In this document: positions 9,675 to 20,102 of the stretch, one piece after another
How positions within the stretch are numbered: position 1 is the first letter of the stretch
Layout of the letters: every line of letters begins with the position of its first letter
Source: Kalmanozyma brasiliensis GHG001
Taxonomy: Eukaryota; Basidiomycota; Ustilaginomycetes; Ustilaginales
NCBI RefSeq assembly: GCF_000497045.1
Contig: NW_015961948.1
Location: 310,001 to 374,000, forward strand
Length of the DNA: 64,000 nucleotides
Reading direction: 5' to 3'
Notes under the pieces: generated by a model
Database searches by the model: none
The model's input: only the letters and a program-made list of their open reading frames with translations
Told to the model about the DNA's origin: nothing
Translations under genes and position numbers: made by a program

Positions 9675-10916
9675 TCAAGCGCCATCCACAGTGATGATGA
9701 TCTTGCCGACATTCTTGTTCGCCTCCATCTCGTCGTGAGCCTCCTTGATATCCTTCCACGAGTAGACCTTGTGGATGACGAGCTTACTTCCCTCCTTGCC
9801 CTCGCCGTCTCTCGCGCCGTGGATGAGCCTTTCGAGACCCTTTTCGCGAACGAAGCCCTGAACCAGATCGCTCTGGTACTCAACGGTGCGACTCCTCAAC
9901 GTGGACCCTTCGATCCTCAAGCGCTTGAAAAGCAGTTGAGCGATGACGGTCTCCTTGATCTTTGCGCCGCCCATGAAGGCGAGCATGACCATCCTTCCAT
10001 CCCTCTTGAGACTCTGCAGATTGCCATTAAAGTACGGGGCGCCGATGAAGTCGACGATGACATCCACCGAACCAGCTGGGCCTTTGGCACCGGTATGCTT
10101 GGCGAGTTCCTCGGCCCAATCGGACGTCTTGTAATTGAACCCCTTGTCTGCGCCGATCTCCTGGCAGAACTGGATCTTCTCTTCGGATCCGGCGGTGATG
10201 TAGATCTTACCGGCGCCAAAGGCACGGGCGAGCTGAATGGCGGCTAGACCCACACCACTGGCTCCGGCGTGAATCAGAACGTTCTCCCCTGGCTGCAACC
10301 CGCTAATGGTCCGGAGAGCCTGGAAGGCGGTGAGGTAGTTTTCTGGGATCGCCGCCGCTTGGATCCAATCCAGCTCGGATGGCTTCTCCAAAATCATTCG
10401 AGCCGGAACCTTGATGTACTCGGCGTAGGCTCCACCGACGGCAAGACCGAAGACTTCCTGCCCCACCTTCCATTGCACATCCTTGAGGTTCTTGGTCGAA
10501 ACAATGTGACCGGAGAACTCGACACCCATGATGGTGGGCGCGTGCGGTGGGAGTGGATACTGACCCTCGCGCTGCATGATGTCCATCCGGTTGAGTCCGA
10601 AGGCTTTGATTTTGACGAGCACCTCGTCGTCCTCGAGCGTGGGGACGGGCGAGCTGCCGAGGTAGAGCGAAGAGGAAGGTCCCTTGCTGTCCTTGACCAG
10701 GATGGCCTTCATCTCGGACGGGATCTCGGTCGACATGGTACGGGTTTGGACGCGGGGGCAAGCTACGCGTTGATGTTGAGGGAGAGCCAAGGAAGCAGAT
10801 CGCAAGCTTGTTGAAGCGAATGGAACTCGTGTATAGGCGCGCAAAGAGACTCTCCCGATGTTTGTGTTGATGGTAGAAACGAAAGACCGAGTGGTGTTGC
10901 GTACAAGGGATGACAT
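9675..10916 (-). CDS. PIG3-like NADPH:quinone oxidoreductase (zinc-independent MDR family), mitochondrial
   Basis: A single exon of 413 aa. Residues ~1-61 are rich in Ser, Arg and Ala with no acids, a typical mitochondrial presequence (MSSLVRNTTRSFVSTINTN...). An in-frame Met62 (MSTEIPSEMKAILVKD) coincides with the start of the conserved enzyme and could give a cytosolic form. The MDR signatures are FGLNRMDIMQREGQYPLPP, GVEFSGHI, AAIPENYLTAFQAL and the NADPH-binding GASGVGLAAIQLARAFGA. The structural-zinc cysteine cluster of alcohol dehydrogenases is absent, as in PIG3/TP53I3 and QOR. The family reduces quinones with NADPH. A 9-bp inverted repeat lies just upstream of the start. Confidence 0.88.
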   Translation of the reverse strand: MSSLVRNTTRSFVSTINTNIGRVSLRAYTRVPFASTSLRSASLALPQHQRVACPRVQTRTMSTEIPSEMKAILVKDSKGPSSSLYLGSSPVPTLEDDEVLVKIKAFGLNRMDIMQREGQYPLPPHAPTIMGVEFSGHIVSTKNLKDVQWKVGQEVFGLAVGGAYAEYIKVPARMILEKPSELDWIQAAAIPENYLTAFQALRTISGLQPGENVLIHAGASGVGLAAIQLARAFGAGKIYITAGSEEKIQFCQEIGADKGFNYKTSDWAEELAKHTGAKGPAGSVDVIVDFIGAPYFNGNLQSLKRDGRMVMLAFMGGAKIKETVIAQLLFKRLRIEGSTLRSRTVEYQSDLVQGFVREKGLERLIHGARDGEGKEGSKLVIHKVYSWKDIKEAHDEMEANKNVGKIIITVDGA

Positions 10917-10949
10917 CGCACGGTTGCGAAGTTGGTGCAGAGTTTCTGA

Positions 10950-10987
10950 ACCGGCTATACTTCAAATCTCCGGGCTGGATAGCCGGT
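10950..10987. repeat. perfect 9-bp inverted repeat with 20-bp spacer
   Basis: ACCGGCTAT at 10950-10958 is matched exactly by ATAGCCGGT at 10979-10987. It lies 34-71 bp upstream of the minus-strand ATG at 10916, in the presumed promoter or 5'UTR of the PIG3-like gene. It could be a palindromic binding site of the Zn2Cys6 type (CGG/CCG half sites) or an RNA hairpin. Confidence 0.7.
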
Positions 10988-13900
10988 GCAGTCAGGTGAG
11001 ATGCATGTCAGCTTACACCTTCCAGCGCCTTGCTTGCGATAATCGTTCTGATTGAAGGCAAGTCATTTGTGTGGGAGTACTCACAATCGGAAGATCGCCT
11101 TTTGGTTGTACGGATCATACCTGCTGGAGATACGCAAGGTCAGGGTCAAATTTGAACGTCGTCCGGCGGTCTGGTGACACGGCGAGAGAGAGCACGGACA
11201 TCGAGCTCGCTGCACGATGAAAACTCCACACCCAATTTCCCTTATCTGTGTCGATTGCGCCGCTCTCACATCTTGTACAAAAGGCGGATGGATCGGTCAA
11301 TCGGGGTTGATCTGACCGAGCTTGCCCCCAATAGCGCGTGGTGACGATACGATGCTTGCCTGTCACTCTGTCAAGACATTGTACCCCTCCTGTACCGGTC
11401 AAGTGCGCATTGAGCAAAATGGCAACGCATCCGTCAGAGTTCTAACAGCCACGGTCAACCGAGTATTGACCGACTTGCTCTGCAGCAGGGATGAGAAACT
11501 TGTAGTCGGCCAACCTACCGTTCATTAAAAAGCATCATCGTGCACATCGAGTAAATGACAAGGCATGCGGAAAGTCGTCGTCGCCGTTGGCCGGAATGCT
11601 GATCAGGACGATGACTGACCGATCCATCCCAAGTTGCCCCGATGGGCTGTCAGGCGCATCCGTCGGAATTCACGCCTGAGCACCTTCGAAACATCCAAAC
11701 GGTACCTGCAGCATGTATATGTTTAGCCCAGAGGCATGACGAAGCAAACCTTCCGAGACAGGCCATCCCGTGCGCTTCCCGAGTTCGACTGACTGAGATG
11801 AGATGGCGGAGTGACGGAGAGGTGCGTTCTCGACGCTCCGCTTCTCTGCTTGGCATGACGGTGCGCGGCACGAAGATTCCGAGATGACTGTTACAAGTCT
11901 TCAGAGACCACCTTTTGAAGGCCCGCAGTGCACAGTCATCGTTTCGAAGACGAGTCGACTCAAATTCGGCGGTAAATGTGATACACCTTTGTCGACCTGC
12001 ATCGTTTTTCCCCACACTCCGACACGCGCACTGCCAGAGCGAAACGCGGTCGATGCCGAGGCCTGCAAGAGTGTCTCGCCAAGTGTTTGGCAGCATGGTA
12101 CCACCGCTCGATTCGAGACAGAAGTCAGCATGCCTCCGTCGGAATACAGTCGGTGTCAGCGCGGGCGAGCATTCGGGATTGTCGTGCCGGTACGCTTTGC
12201 GCCCGGACGACATCCAGCAATGTGATTTGCAGAGCGTACCTGTCTCAGAATGTGCTTGCTGCGGGAGGATGAGGTCGGAGCAGAGAGACGGATGGCAGAC
12301 TCAACGACGTGTTTGGGATTCACAGACGTTTTGCTCTCGACGCAGAGTGAAAATGAGAGAAGGCACTTCTGTCGATCCGAATCCTCTATGATTTCCAGGA
12401 ACAAGCCGGAATTAAGCTTGGCGATGAGTTAAGCGCGTACCTGAATCGACAGTGCGTCGAAGCGACCTCGTGATGACCCTCTGTGTCTGTACGCTCGCTA
12501 TGCCCACCCTCGCCTCATAACCGAGTCTCCTGCCTCAACGATGTTGACCCGAAGGAATTGGATGGATGCTTCGACTGGCCGGTCTGGCCCCCTCAGACAC
12601 TGTCCACCGGCAAGGAGCGTCATGGCGATGTCGTCGTACGCATTGGGTTGAGTTCTTTCGGTCGGAGATATCCGCTCGATCGGGGCATGCACGGATGGCT
12701 CTGAGATCCGACCGATCTTGACTCGCAGTGCAGAGATGCAAGACCCACAAACAAGCGTAGAGCAGATGAAGATCTCGACATTACGCGCTATGGCGGATCT
12801 AGAACTTGCAATCGAGCTAGTGGTCAGGCAAATCTGCAAGCGCCTCTCAATTGCCGGTAGCCGCGCATGCACATCCTGTGGCTTGCACATCCCGGACGCG
12901 GTCAGTACGAAATTGCTGGTCCGATGGGCCAGAGCGAGTGGCTGCCGCTGCTGCCTCGCTTGGGTCGAGCCAGTGGAGTGGATCGACCGGAAGCGTAGAG
13001 CTTAGTTCAATCAGCTGATATGGGCACCGAGCACGGGATCACGGGCGTGGGTGGCTTGCACAAGCGAGCAAGGTCCAGACTGCCGTCCATTTCGGCCGCA
13101 AGCGTCTCATTTCCACCTCGAATCTTCGGATATCGGATAGATGCAGGGGGCGGGCCCGGAAAAACACGCCAAAGCACACGCTGGATGTGCATGTGGTGGA
13201 GCGTCGCCGGGCTTGGCACTGAGCGACGGATCGGCTTCATAGGCCAAGTCAGAGGCAGAGTCTCCGTCAAGGGAGGATGTGGATGCGGCCGGGCAGACGA
13301 GATCGGACTCGCCTAGGGACCGAATGTTGAGCGAGATGTCGACCGAGATGAGCGTTGTTTGACACTCCGCTGTGCTGGCGCTCCAGACCCTTCTCGCTTG
13401 GAGAACAATAAGATCGAGGCTTTGACAGAGAGCTCATCCGCCAAAATGAAATTTCCGCATTGAGGACCAACTGTGAGCGGACATTTTGAATTTTTCATCG
13501 CAGGGTGTGAGTCTAAACTCAGTACCGAGCCGCGCTATGACAGTTTCATCAGCGCAAGAAAATCCAAAAATATTTATCTAATATTATAATGCAAACAAAC
13601 TTGTATCGAGATTCGAGTGCTGTCATCGTAGCAAGATGGCAATCCGCCAGCCAAGCGCGGCCTCTAAGGTAAAACATGGCTTAGAGCCTGCTCGTCCAAC
13701 CCCTTCATCCAACTCTCCCTGTGCTATCCAAATCGTATTGTTGGTCCAGACTCTGGTCTCAGGCGCTCATTGTCACTACCGTGCAATGCACACAGTCCAA
13801 GAGCCTCTCGTCTGCTCAGCCGTTTTGCCTGCAAAGTCCCCGCGGAATTTCCCTCTGTCAAAGAGCAGACCTCTTCATGTCGACATGACACAATAGCGGT

Positions 13901-14749
13901 CAACCGCCATCGGTTGCCTTAATTGCTATTCATTCTGCTCGTCATTGCAGCTGCATGCAGGGCATCCTATTGACCCTGTCTCCTTTCACTCGTCCTTCTC
14001 ATTCAAGTGTCAAGTCTCCCTCATTCAAGTGGCCAAGCAAGCTGCTCTACGAAGTGATTGGCGGCACTCTTCATCCCTTTCTGCCGCAGGGGCTGCCTCT
14101 GCTCATGTCAAACAAAGAGGTCAACCGGGCACAACGCCGGTCAATCGGCTTGACTTAAATCATTGTTTCGACCCCGTCGGCCTTGTCTAAAGACGCTTGC
14201 GTCCATCGCCCACGCTCAGCCGTCCACCCTCTTAGGCTGTTTGATGTGCCATACAGAGCTCTAATCGCAGAGCGGTGGCATCAAGCTGAGCAGTGTCGCT
14301 TACAGTACCAATGAAACAAAGCATACAGGCGAAACGCTGCGAGTTGGCTGCAGTGAGTGGGCTGGCGTCGTGAGCAGAGACATCGTGTCTCACTACTCGA
14401 CACCTCTGCTTGTTCATCACTGCTAAGAATTCAAATCCCGACTTGGCAGGCTCCGACGGTAAAAACGCATTCCTTCACTCGAAAGCAGTCCTGTCGACCA
14501 TTCTCCCCACTATTCGGCCCATGAGCTGAACAGTGGAACCTCTTGCCTAACCGCCCGCCGCCGCTCGCTTGCTGGTAAAGCCTCCCTTTGAGAGTCCGCG
14601 GCCTCTGTTCCAATGGCTCCAGCTCGTCTCAATACGGTGCACTCAAGCTGCTGACACTCGCTTGCGATCTCGCTACCTTGTTTGTGGCCCAGGCTACCGG
14701 TCTCAGGCTGCGGCCTTCCTTGGATTGTGGCTGAGCGACCCCATCTCTG
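10988..14749. other. 3.8-kb gene-poor region
   Basis: No ORF here has a recognisable domain. On the minus strand, 12160-12900 holds exon-like segments: an open stretch at about 12180-12340 (reading ...CVESKTSVNPKHVVESAIRL...) that ends exactly at a CAG/GTACGC donor, and another segment ending at CAG/GTACGC near 12440. Together they do not form a convincing gene. An AT-rich island of about 44 bp lies at 13557-13600 (~80 % A+T) in otherwise GC-rich DNA. The region may hold a long promoter for the Ser-rich gene, a non-coding RNA, a replication origin, or an orphan gene I cannot resolve. Confidence 0.5.
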
Positions 14750-14756
14750 TATATAA
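14750..14756 (+). promoter_or_regulatory. TATA box of the Ser-rich gene
   Basis: TATATAA stands in GC-rich DNA 142 bp before the ATG at 14898. The distance leaves room for a transcription start ~30 bp on and a ~110-nt leader. Confidence 0.55.
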
Positions 14757-14897
14757 TCCTCAGGGCGTAAGAAGCTACGCCCGTCGTGGGCCCACCTGTC
14801 TTGACATCTCTAGCCATCCTCGCCGCCTTGTCTTTACAACACCATCGTCCAGTACAGCATAGCTCGCTGCTGTCCTCACCTACAAAGAGCCGCACAA

Positions 14898-16382
14898 ATG
14901 TCGAGCTCGTCGTCGCTTCTGTTCTCCGACCTGCACACCGCCATGTCGTCCTACTCTATGTCTTCAGGAAGTCGACCATATGCTCCTAGGCAGTCGAGCT
15001 TCTCTACCTCGTCCACCTACTCGCGCGACAGCTGGTGCTCCGTCGCCGACTCTGACGTTTCCATCAGCTCCACCACCACTCACGGCCACGCCTCGAACGA
15101 ACAGGAAGCGTTCGATCACATGATGAAGAACAACATCACCAACAACGCCATCTTTGGCTCCACCTCGCCGCGCAAGAGCAAGTCGTACGGCATGCGATCG
15201 TCCACCGACTCGGCGCGCTCTTGGACGTCGTCGTCGACCTCGTCGGTGCGCTCTCCGCTGACGCCCAGCATGCCGCTCTTCTCGCACCCGGAGCACGATG
15301 TGACCAAGACGCCGACTCTTCCTACCATCGCACTGCCCATGCAGCCCAAGGTGAGGAAGCCGCATCTAGTACGTCTCGTATCGGACGAGGTGCAGTACAT
15401 TGGGCGCTCGCTCGACGTACCTGTCTCTGAAGAGGGTCACTTGGAGCGTGTCGTAGTGCCCAGGACGCCGTCCATCGCCTCGTCTCGCCGTCCCTCTGCG
15501 CCAAGTATGCGCTTCAGCACCTGGAGCGGCAAGGACGGCCTCAAGCTCGCCATGGACGAGCTGGAGGAGGAGCTCGCACGCACCATGGTGACTCTCTCGA
15601 CCAACACAACGCCCAACACGAGCATCTCGCGCGCACGTGGCAAGTCGTCGAGGCGACCTCGCACCGCCGAGTCCAAGCCGACGGTGAATGCATCGCAAAG
15701 CATGCCGATGAGCCTCGCTGAGCTGGCGGGGTCGATGAGCGCTGCTTCGGCTTCCGATGCACACTTCCAGCGCGAGTCGTGGATGTCGTCGACCAGCAAC
15801 GAGGACCGCAGCCTCGGCGGCATCCCCATCCGCTTCTCGGCGTCGGATCTCGACGAGTCGGCAGAGATGCTAAAGCAGTTGGACGCCGAGCTGGCAAGAC
15901 CGATCTCACGCGGGTCGGTGGCATCGAGCACCTCGAGCCGCGCTTCCCGCAACAGCCCGGGTGTGCCGGCGCTCGTGTTCGATGGGCGCTTGTCGGGCTC
16001 CTCCAAGTCTTCCTCGGGCGAGGAAGCCCCGGCCAGCCCAGACAGCTTTGTGACCGCCGAGAACGGTCACTTTGCTCTCTCGTCTGCTAAGCCGATGCTC
16101 TCCCGCCGACCCACCATCGCTCGCTCCTCGTCTAAGCAGGGAGGCGGACTGTATCAGCTGTCCAAGGGGGCACGTTCAACGCCGTCGCTCGCCTCGAGCG
16201 CTCCGCCTCGCGACCCACTGCCGCCGCTGCCCAGCATGCCTGCCGGTCTCAACCTCCTCTTTGGTGGCGCATCTCTCGCCCCTCCTCGTCCATCGAAATC
16301 ATCCGCACGATCCTCCATCTCGTCCGGGCGCACAAGCCCTGTCCCTTTCACCCACAAGCCTCTGCCCCCTCTGCCGTGCTAA
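14898..16382 (+). CDS. uncharacterised Ser-rich, largely disordered protein with proline-rich C-terminus
   Basis: A single exon of 494 aa. I do not recognise a family. Composition is dominated by Ser, with many SR/RSS/SPxR basic-Ser patches that look like kinase or 14-3-3 sites. Two short helices stand out: KLAMDELEEELARTM (residues ~215-230) and SAEMLKQLDAELARP (~318-333), similar to each other in pattern. Near the C-terminus are PPRDPLPPLPSMP and HKPLPPLPC, SH3-type PxxP motifs, the latter ending the protein. No membrane segment or signal peptide is seen. These traits suit a signalling or polarity adaptor, but that is inference. A TATA box and a 4-kb gene-free upstream region suggest regulated expression. 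Confidence 0.8.
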   Translation: MSSSSSLLFSDLHTAMSSYSMSSGSRPYAPRQSSFSTSSTYSRDSWCSVADSDVSISSTTTHGHASNEQEAFDHMMKNNITNNAIFGSTSPRKSKSYGMRSSTDSARSWTSSSTSSVRSPLTPSMPLFSHPEHDVTKTPTLPTIALPMQPKVRKPHLVRLVSDEVQYIGRSLDVPVSEEGHLERVVVPRTPSIASSRRPSAPSMRFSTWSGKDGLKLAMDELEEELARTMVTLSTNTTPNTSISRARGKSSRRPRTAESKPTVNASQSMPMSLAELAGSMSAASASDAHFQRESWMSSTSNEDRSLGGIPIRFSASDLDESAEMLKQLDAELARPISRGSVASSTSSRASRNSPGVPALVFDGRLSGSSKSSSGEEAPASPDSFVTAENGHFALSSAKPMLSRRPTIARSSSKQGGGLYQLSKGARSTPSLASSAPPRDPLPPLPSMPAGLNLLFGGASLAPPRPSKSSARSSISSGRTSPVPFTHKPLPPLPC

Positions 16383-16969
16383 GCATTTCATTTTCCATCC
16401 TTGCATTTCACTGTATTCTGTCTTCACTCACACTACCGGGCTGATCCTGTAATCGATACCCACCCAATGCACAGTCTTTGGAACACAACCTTACTTCTTA
16501 CTCGGCTGTGGATGCGAGCGTGAAAAACACCGGGCCCAAGAGCGCCAGTAAGCGAGAGTCAGGTTCGTGCGAACATTTCAATATTATCAGTACCACCTGC
16601 ACGAGGCGTGCTAGTGCGAGATCGATAGAGCGCACCAGGCTAACGTTGCAAGTCCGCCTGCGCCCGTCGCTTAGCGCTGGAAATGGTTCGATATCGGTCT
16701 TCTTGGTGCAATCGACACTAGCTAGGGTCGTGCAGAATGGCCTGAATTCACCGCTCGATGGCCAGCCACATTGTTCGATTCATTGTGTTTCGGAAGTGGG
16801 AATTGCTACGGCTTTCCCGCCTTTTGTTCATGGTGAAACCATCTCGCTCATTGTCTAAAGCCTCTCGTGCCGGTGACTCGGTCATTGAGGGCGTGGCACA
16901 ATGCGGATTGATAACAGCCGGTAAGCATGGTATTGTCCAAGATAAGGCATGATATGTGCAAGCGAGAGG
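16383..16969. other. intergenic, 3' flank of the Ser-rich gene
   Basis: 587 bp holding the 3' end of the plus-strand gene. I see no conserved coding segment or structure on either strand. Confidence 0.5.
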
Positions 16970-17157
16970 CTACTTGGGAGGATGCGACGAGTTGAGCTGA
17001 TGAATCAACACCTTGCCTGGCCGATCGAGGCCCGGTTTGAAGCCGTTCATGTACATGAAAACCGACTGTCGCAGCGGCAGAAAAGCAAGAACGAGTCAGT
17101 CTGTTGTTCTCTCGGGAAGCGGAATGGAAGCAAAGGAAGCGGGAGAGAACGTACCAT
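16970..17157 (-). CDS. candidate 32-aa spliced microprotein (ATG alone in exon 1)
   Basis: Model complement(join(16970..17065,17155..17157)). The ATG at 17157 is followed at once by a GTACGT donor. The 89-nt intron has an ACTGAC branch site, a pyrimidine tract and a CAG acceptor at 17066-17068. Exon 2 then reads 31 codons beginning SVFMYMNGFKPGLD and ending HQLNSSHPPK before TAG at 16970-16972. The splice signals are textbook and the same ATG/intron layout occurs in SEC61B in this window. I do not recognise the peptide; it has no membrane segment. The frame is also open for >100 codons upstream of the ATG, so exon 2 could instead be the last exon of a longer protein. Confidence rests on splice quality and codon look only. 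Confidence 0.4.
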
Positions 17158-17715
17158 TAAAGAGCGAGGTCGTGTCTCTGTGAGCGATCGAAGGGGCAGA
17201 TCGAGAGAACGGCGAGTCAGTACGGGCGACGCAAGCGGTTTTCGAGGAGGCGGACCCTTTTTGCAGCGGATGTGCTCTGCCAAGCGGGGCGCGAAATTGG
17301 ACGGGCTAAAATCCGCATAGCCGAGCTGCTGGCTTAGCGCCCTCTCTCGAGAAAATTCCCGGACAGAGAGCAGCTTCACAAGCGCTCTCTGCGTGGCCTG
17401 GACCGCTTTTCCTTCCGAACAATAAGCAGGGAGCTCCCTGGTCTCGGGTAGCTTCCCTGAGAGGCGGCTAGTTGCAGCAGCACCTTCACTCCGCTCCGCT
17501 CCGCCCTGCGTCTTCCTTCCCACGCTCTAAACCTCGTCTAATGGAAGCGAGAGACCTGCATGACCGTGGTGGCTCTCCCAAATGCGTCTCCTTGGCGTGG
17601 AAGCCACAATTTGGTGCGTCGCCGATGCATGAATCCCTCGCCCTCCCGATACGAGATTCGTTCCAGATCGCCGCGCGCCTTCCGCTCGCCTGGTTGGCCG
17701 ATCTCTCTCGCTCTC
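17158..17715. other. intergenic, between PAF-AH 3' end and the candidate microprotein
   Basis: 558 bp that would be the promoter and leader of the minus-strand microprotein. A minus-strand frame is open from 17523 to 17047, but its codon content is not convincing. Another CTGAC...CAG acceptor-like site occurs at about 17175-17220 on the minus strand, so a 5'UTR intron is possible. Confidence 0.4.
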
Positions 17716-20102
17716 TCATGCATGCCCGCCCTTCACTGACACCAATATCAGCCACCCCAATCTCGCTTCGAGAAAGAATACTTACTCTTGTCCTTGAAGC
17801 GGTCGGCCACTTGTTCGAGCCGTTCGTGCACCTGTTGCACGTCTGCATCCGCATCGATCATTTGCAGGTACTTGAGGTCGGTGATGAACCCTTTTTGGCG
17901 GGCCGTTGCGAGACCAGGGGTCGTGGCGATGCTCGTCGCTCGTTGCACTGCACCGGCCATTTCCCGCGCTTCGGCGCCCATCGCTGCTGTGTCGGTCTGG
18001 CTTTCTTCCCGCAAAGATGCACAATTGGCCGCTGATGAAGCCGCTTCCGGTGACCTCGGCTGGGTCTGAGATGTGGTCGCCGACGTGGCTGATCCCTCGT
18101 GGGCGTCGACGTGGGCGTTGACGCGGTGGATCTGATTGCCGCCCTGTTCGACTTCGCATATTGGCGACTGTACCACGGTTTGGGATGGCATGATCTTCCC
18201 ACGCCTCGCGGTGTTACTTTGATCCTCCGATGGTAGCGGCGTGATCGATATCGTGTTGTCGTCCAAGCTTGTTGGGGATGTGACTATCTTCGTGGTCTCG
18301 GTGGCAGTAGCATCGCTATCGGCCTGGTTGCCAACTTCTTCGTCCAAGTTGGGCGCACCGTCCCTCACGGACCCCTGTCTGTCCACCTTGAGTCCTGGCG
18401 CGTCCTCCTGCTCCCTCCACCGCTGCCGACTCAGCCCCATCTGCATATAAGTCGCCTTGCTAAACACCTCGATCGTATGCTTCGGCCCCACCGTCGACCG
18501 GAAGATCTTGGGCAGGAGAAACGGATAGTCGCTAAAGTCCGTGTGCTTACTCCCCGTCAAGGTCAACAACCATCCTCTTCCACTCGTCTTCCTCGCATCC
18601 AAGCAGATCCGTTTCAGCTTGTCGAAATGCTCCTCCCATACGGTAAACGATTCGGAGTTCAGGACGTAGAGGGGCTTGGCGAGGGTTCCATGGACTTTAT
18701 GTTCCTGCTCGGATGGATCGCGTACTGGCTCGACCCAGGGGTCTAGCACCAGCGCTATCGGAAACGGATTCTCCCGTCGCATCAGCTCGATCACCGTCGC
18801 TCCACCGAACGAGTGCCCGCACAACGTAGGGAAGTCCATATCCAGCTTTCCTTTCCAATCTTCCAACGGTCGCTCAGAGCGTAGAACGCTCGAGACGGGT
18901 AACCTGGTGTTACCCGCTGCCGCAGAATGACCCGCCAACTTGGTCCCCAAACTCCTCGTTGATCGACGAACGATCTCATACCCGCGACCCGCGTTGATCT
19001 CGCTTAGCACCCAGAACGTCTCCTCGATCTCAGCGTGTCGCATCTCGATCTGATCCCTTCGCAGATTGACCTCCCTCTCGCTCGGTTCCGGTGCAAACGA
19101 CTGCAGTCCGATACTCTCGAATGTAAAATATGGCACGCTTGCCTTCATCCTACCCGATGGCTTGTGAATGTGGAACCCCCGCCTGTTGGCGTGACCAGGC
19201 GCTTCTTCGCCACGAACGATGCTGCTGACTCCCGAACCATCGCGATGCTCAATCGCCGCGACGATGATGCCCTGGGACGCGAGCTCACCGCAGTACTGAG
19301 AATAGCTGAGACGGTTGCCTGCGAGACCGTGGGAGAAGATCACCACCGGAAATTGTGGGGGTCGCGCGCCAAAGTTGCCCGTGGCAGCCCGGTCCGTGTT
19401 GGCGTGAGAGGGATCGGCACGACGACGAAGCTCTTCTGGATCGGCGAGAGGTGGACCGACACGTGCGGGTAGACGCGCCGAGATGAGCGTCGTTACTATG
19501 GGACTGAGAGGTAGTGCGAAGGGACCGTATTGACCGATGTATTGGAACAGAGCGCGGACACCCGCGTGGACGGGTCGACCAAGCCACGCCGCTCGTGGGT
19601 AGCGTTTGAAGTCTGAGTCCGGCATGGGTAGGGTCGGGTAGTAGATGGTGAATAGGACGGTTTCGAGGTGCAGAGTGCATGTTTTGGAGCCGGTGGACCA
19701 AGGAGACCACGGTGTGTCGGCCTCTTCTGAGTCGTTCTCGTCGTCGTTTGGGCAGCCGCAACTGCCGCACGGCTGCTCATTGCCCTCGGCGGTAGAGTGC
19801 GGTTGATCTGACGTGCTGGCATCGGCGTTGGAGGCGTTGACGGTACTCGTGCTGGGTCCAGCCTCCGCGCTTGAAGGGCTCTGGGCAGGGCTTGCGGCTG
19901 AGTCCGCCTCTCGCTCCTTCTCCTTGCGGCTCTCCTTCGCCTCCTTGTTCTGCTTCTTGGCCCATCGGCGAGCCTTTGCAGCCGGCTTGTTGAGAACGCC
20001 AGGCTCAACGACGTTGCTGCAGAAGCTGCGCGGCTTTCGCACTGGAATCTCGAGATCCAGCACGCCGACCTTGAACGGCCCTGTGTAGGGTGGCAGTCCC
20101 AT
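17716..20102 (-). CDS. platelet-activating-factor acetylhydrolase family lipase with long acidic/Ser-Thr C-terminal tail
   Basis: Model complement(join(17716..17735,17786..20102)), 778 aa. The start chosen (MGLPPYTGPFKVGVLDLEIP) matches fungal family N-termini; the frame is open 70 codons further up without family likeness. Family marks are FSHGLAGNRLSYSQYCGELA, the nucleophile GHSFGGAT (S431), LVLDPWVEPV (acid) and TGSKHTDFSDYP (His). The enzyme class cleaves the sn-2 acetyl or short oxidised acyl of phospholipids. A Glu/Ser-rich insert with a CGSCGCP cysteine cluster sits at ~45-145, and ~150 residues of unrelated polar sequence follow the hydrolase domain. The last intron (50 nt, GTAAGT, CTGAT branch, CAG) replaces a short read-through tail by MKGGHA; unspliced, the frame stops at 17748. 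Confidence 0.85.
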
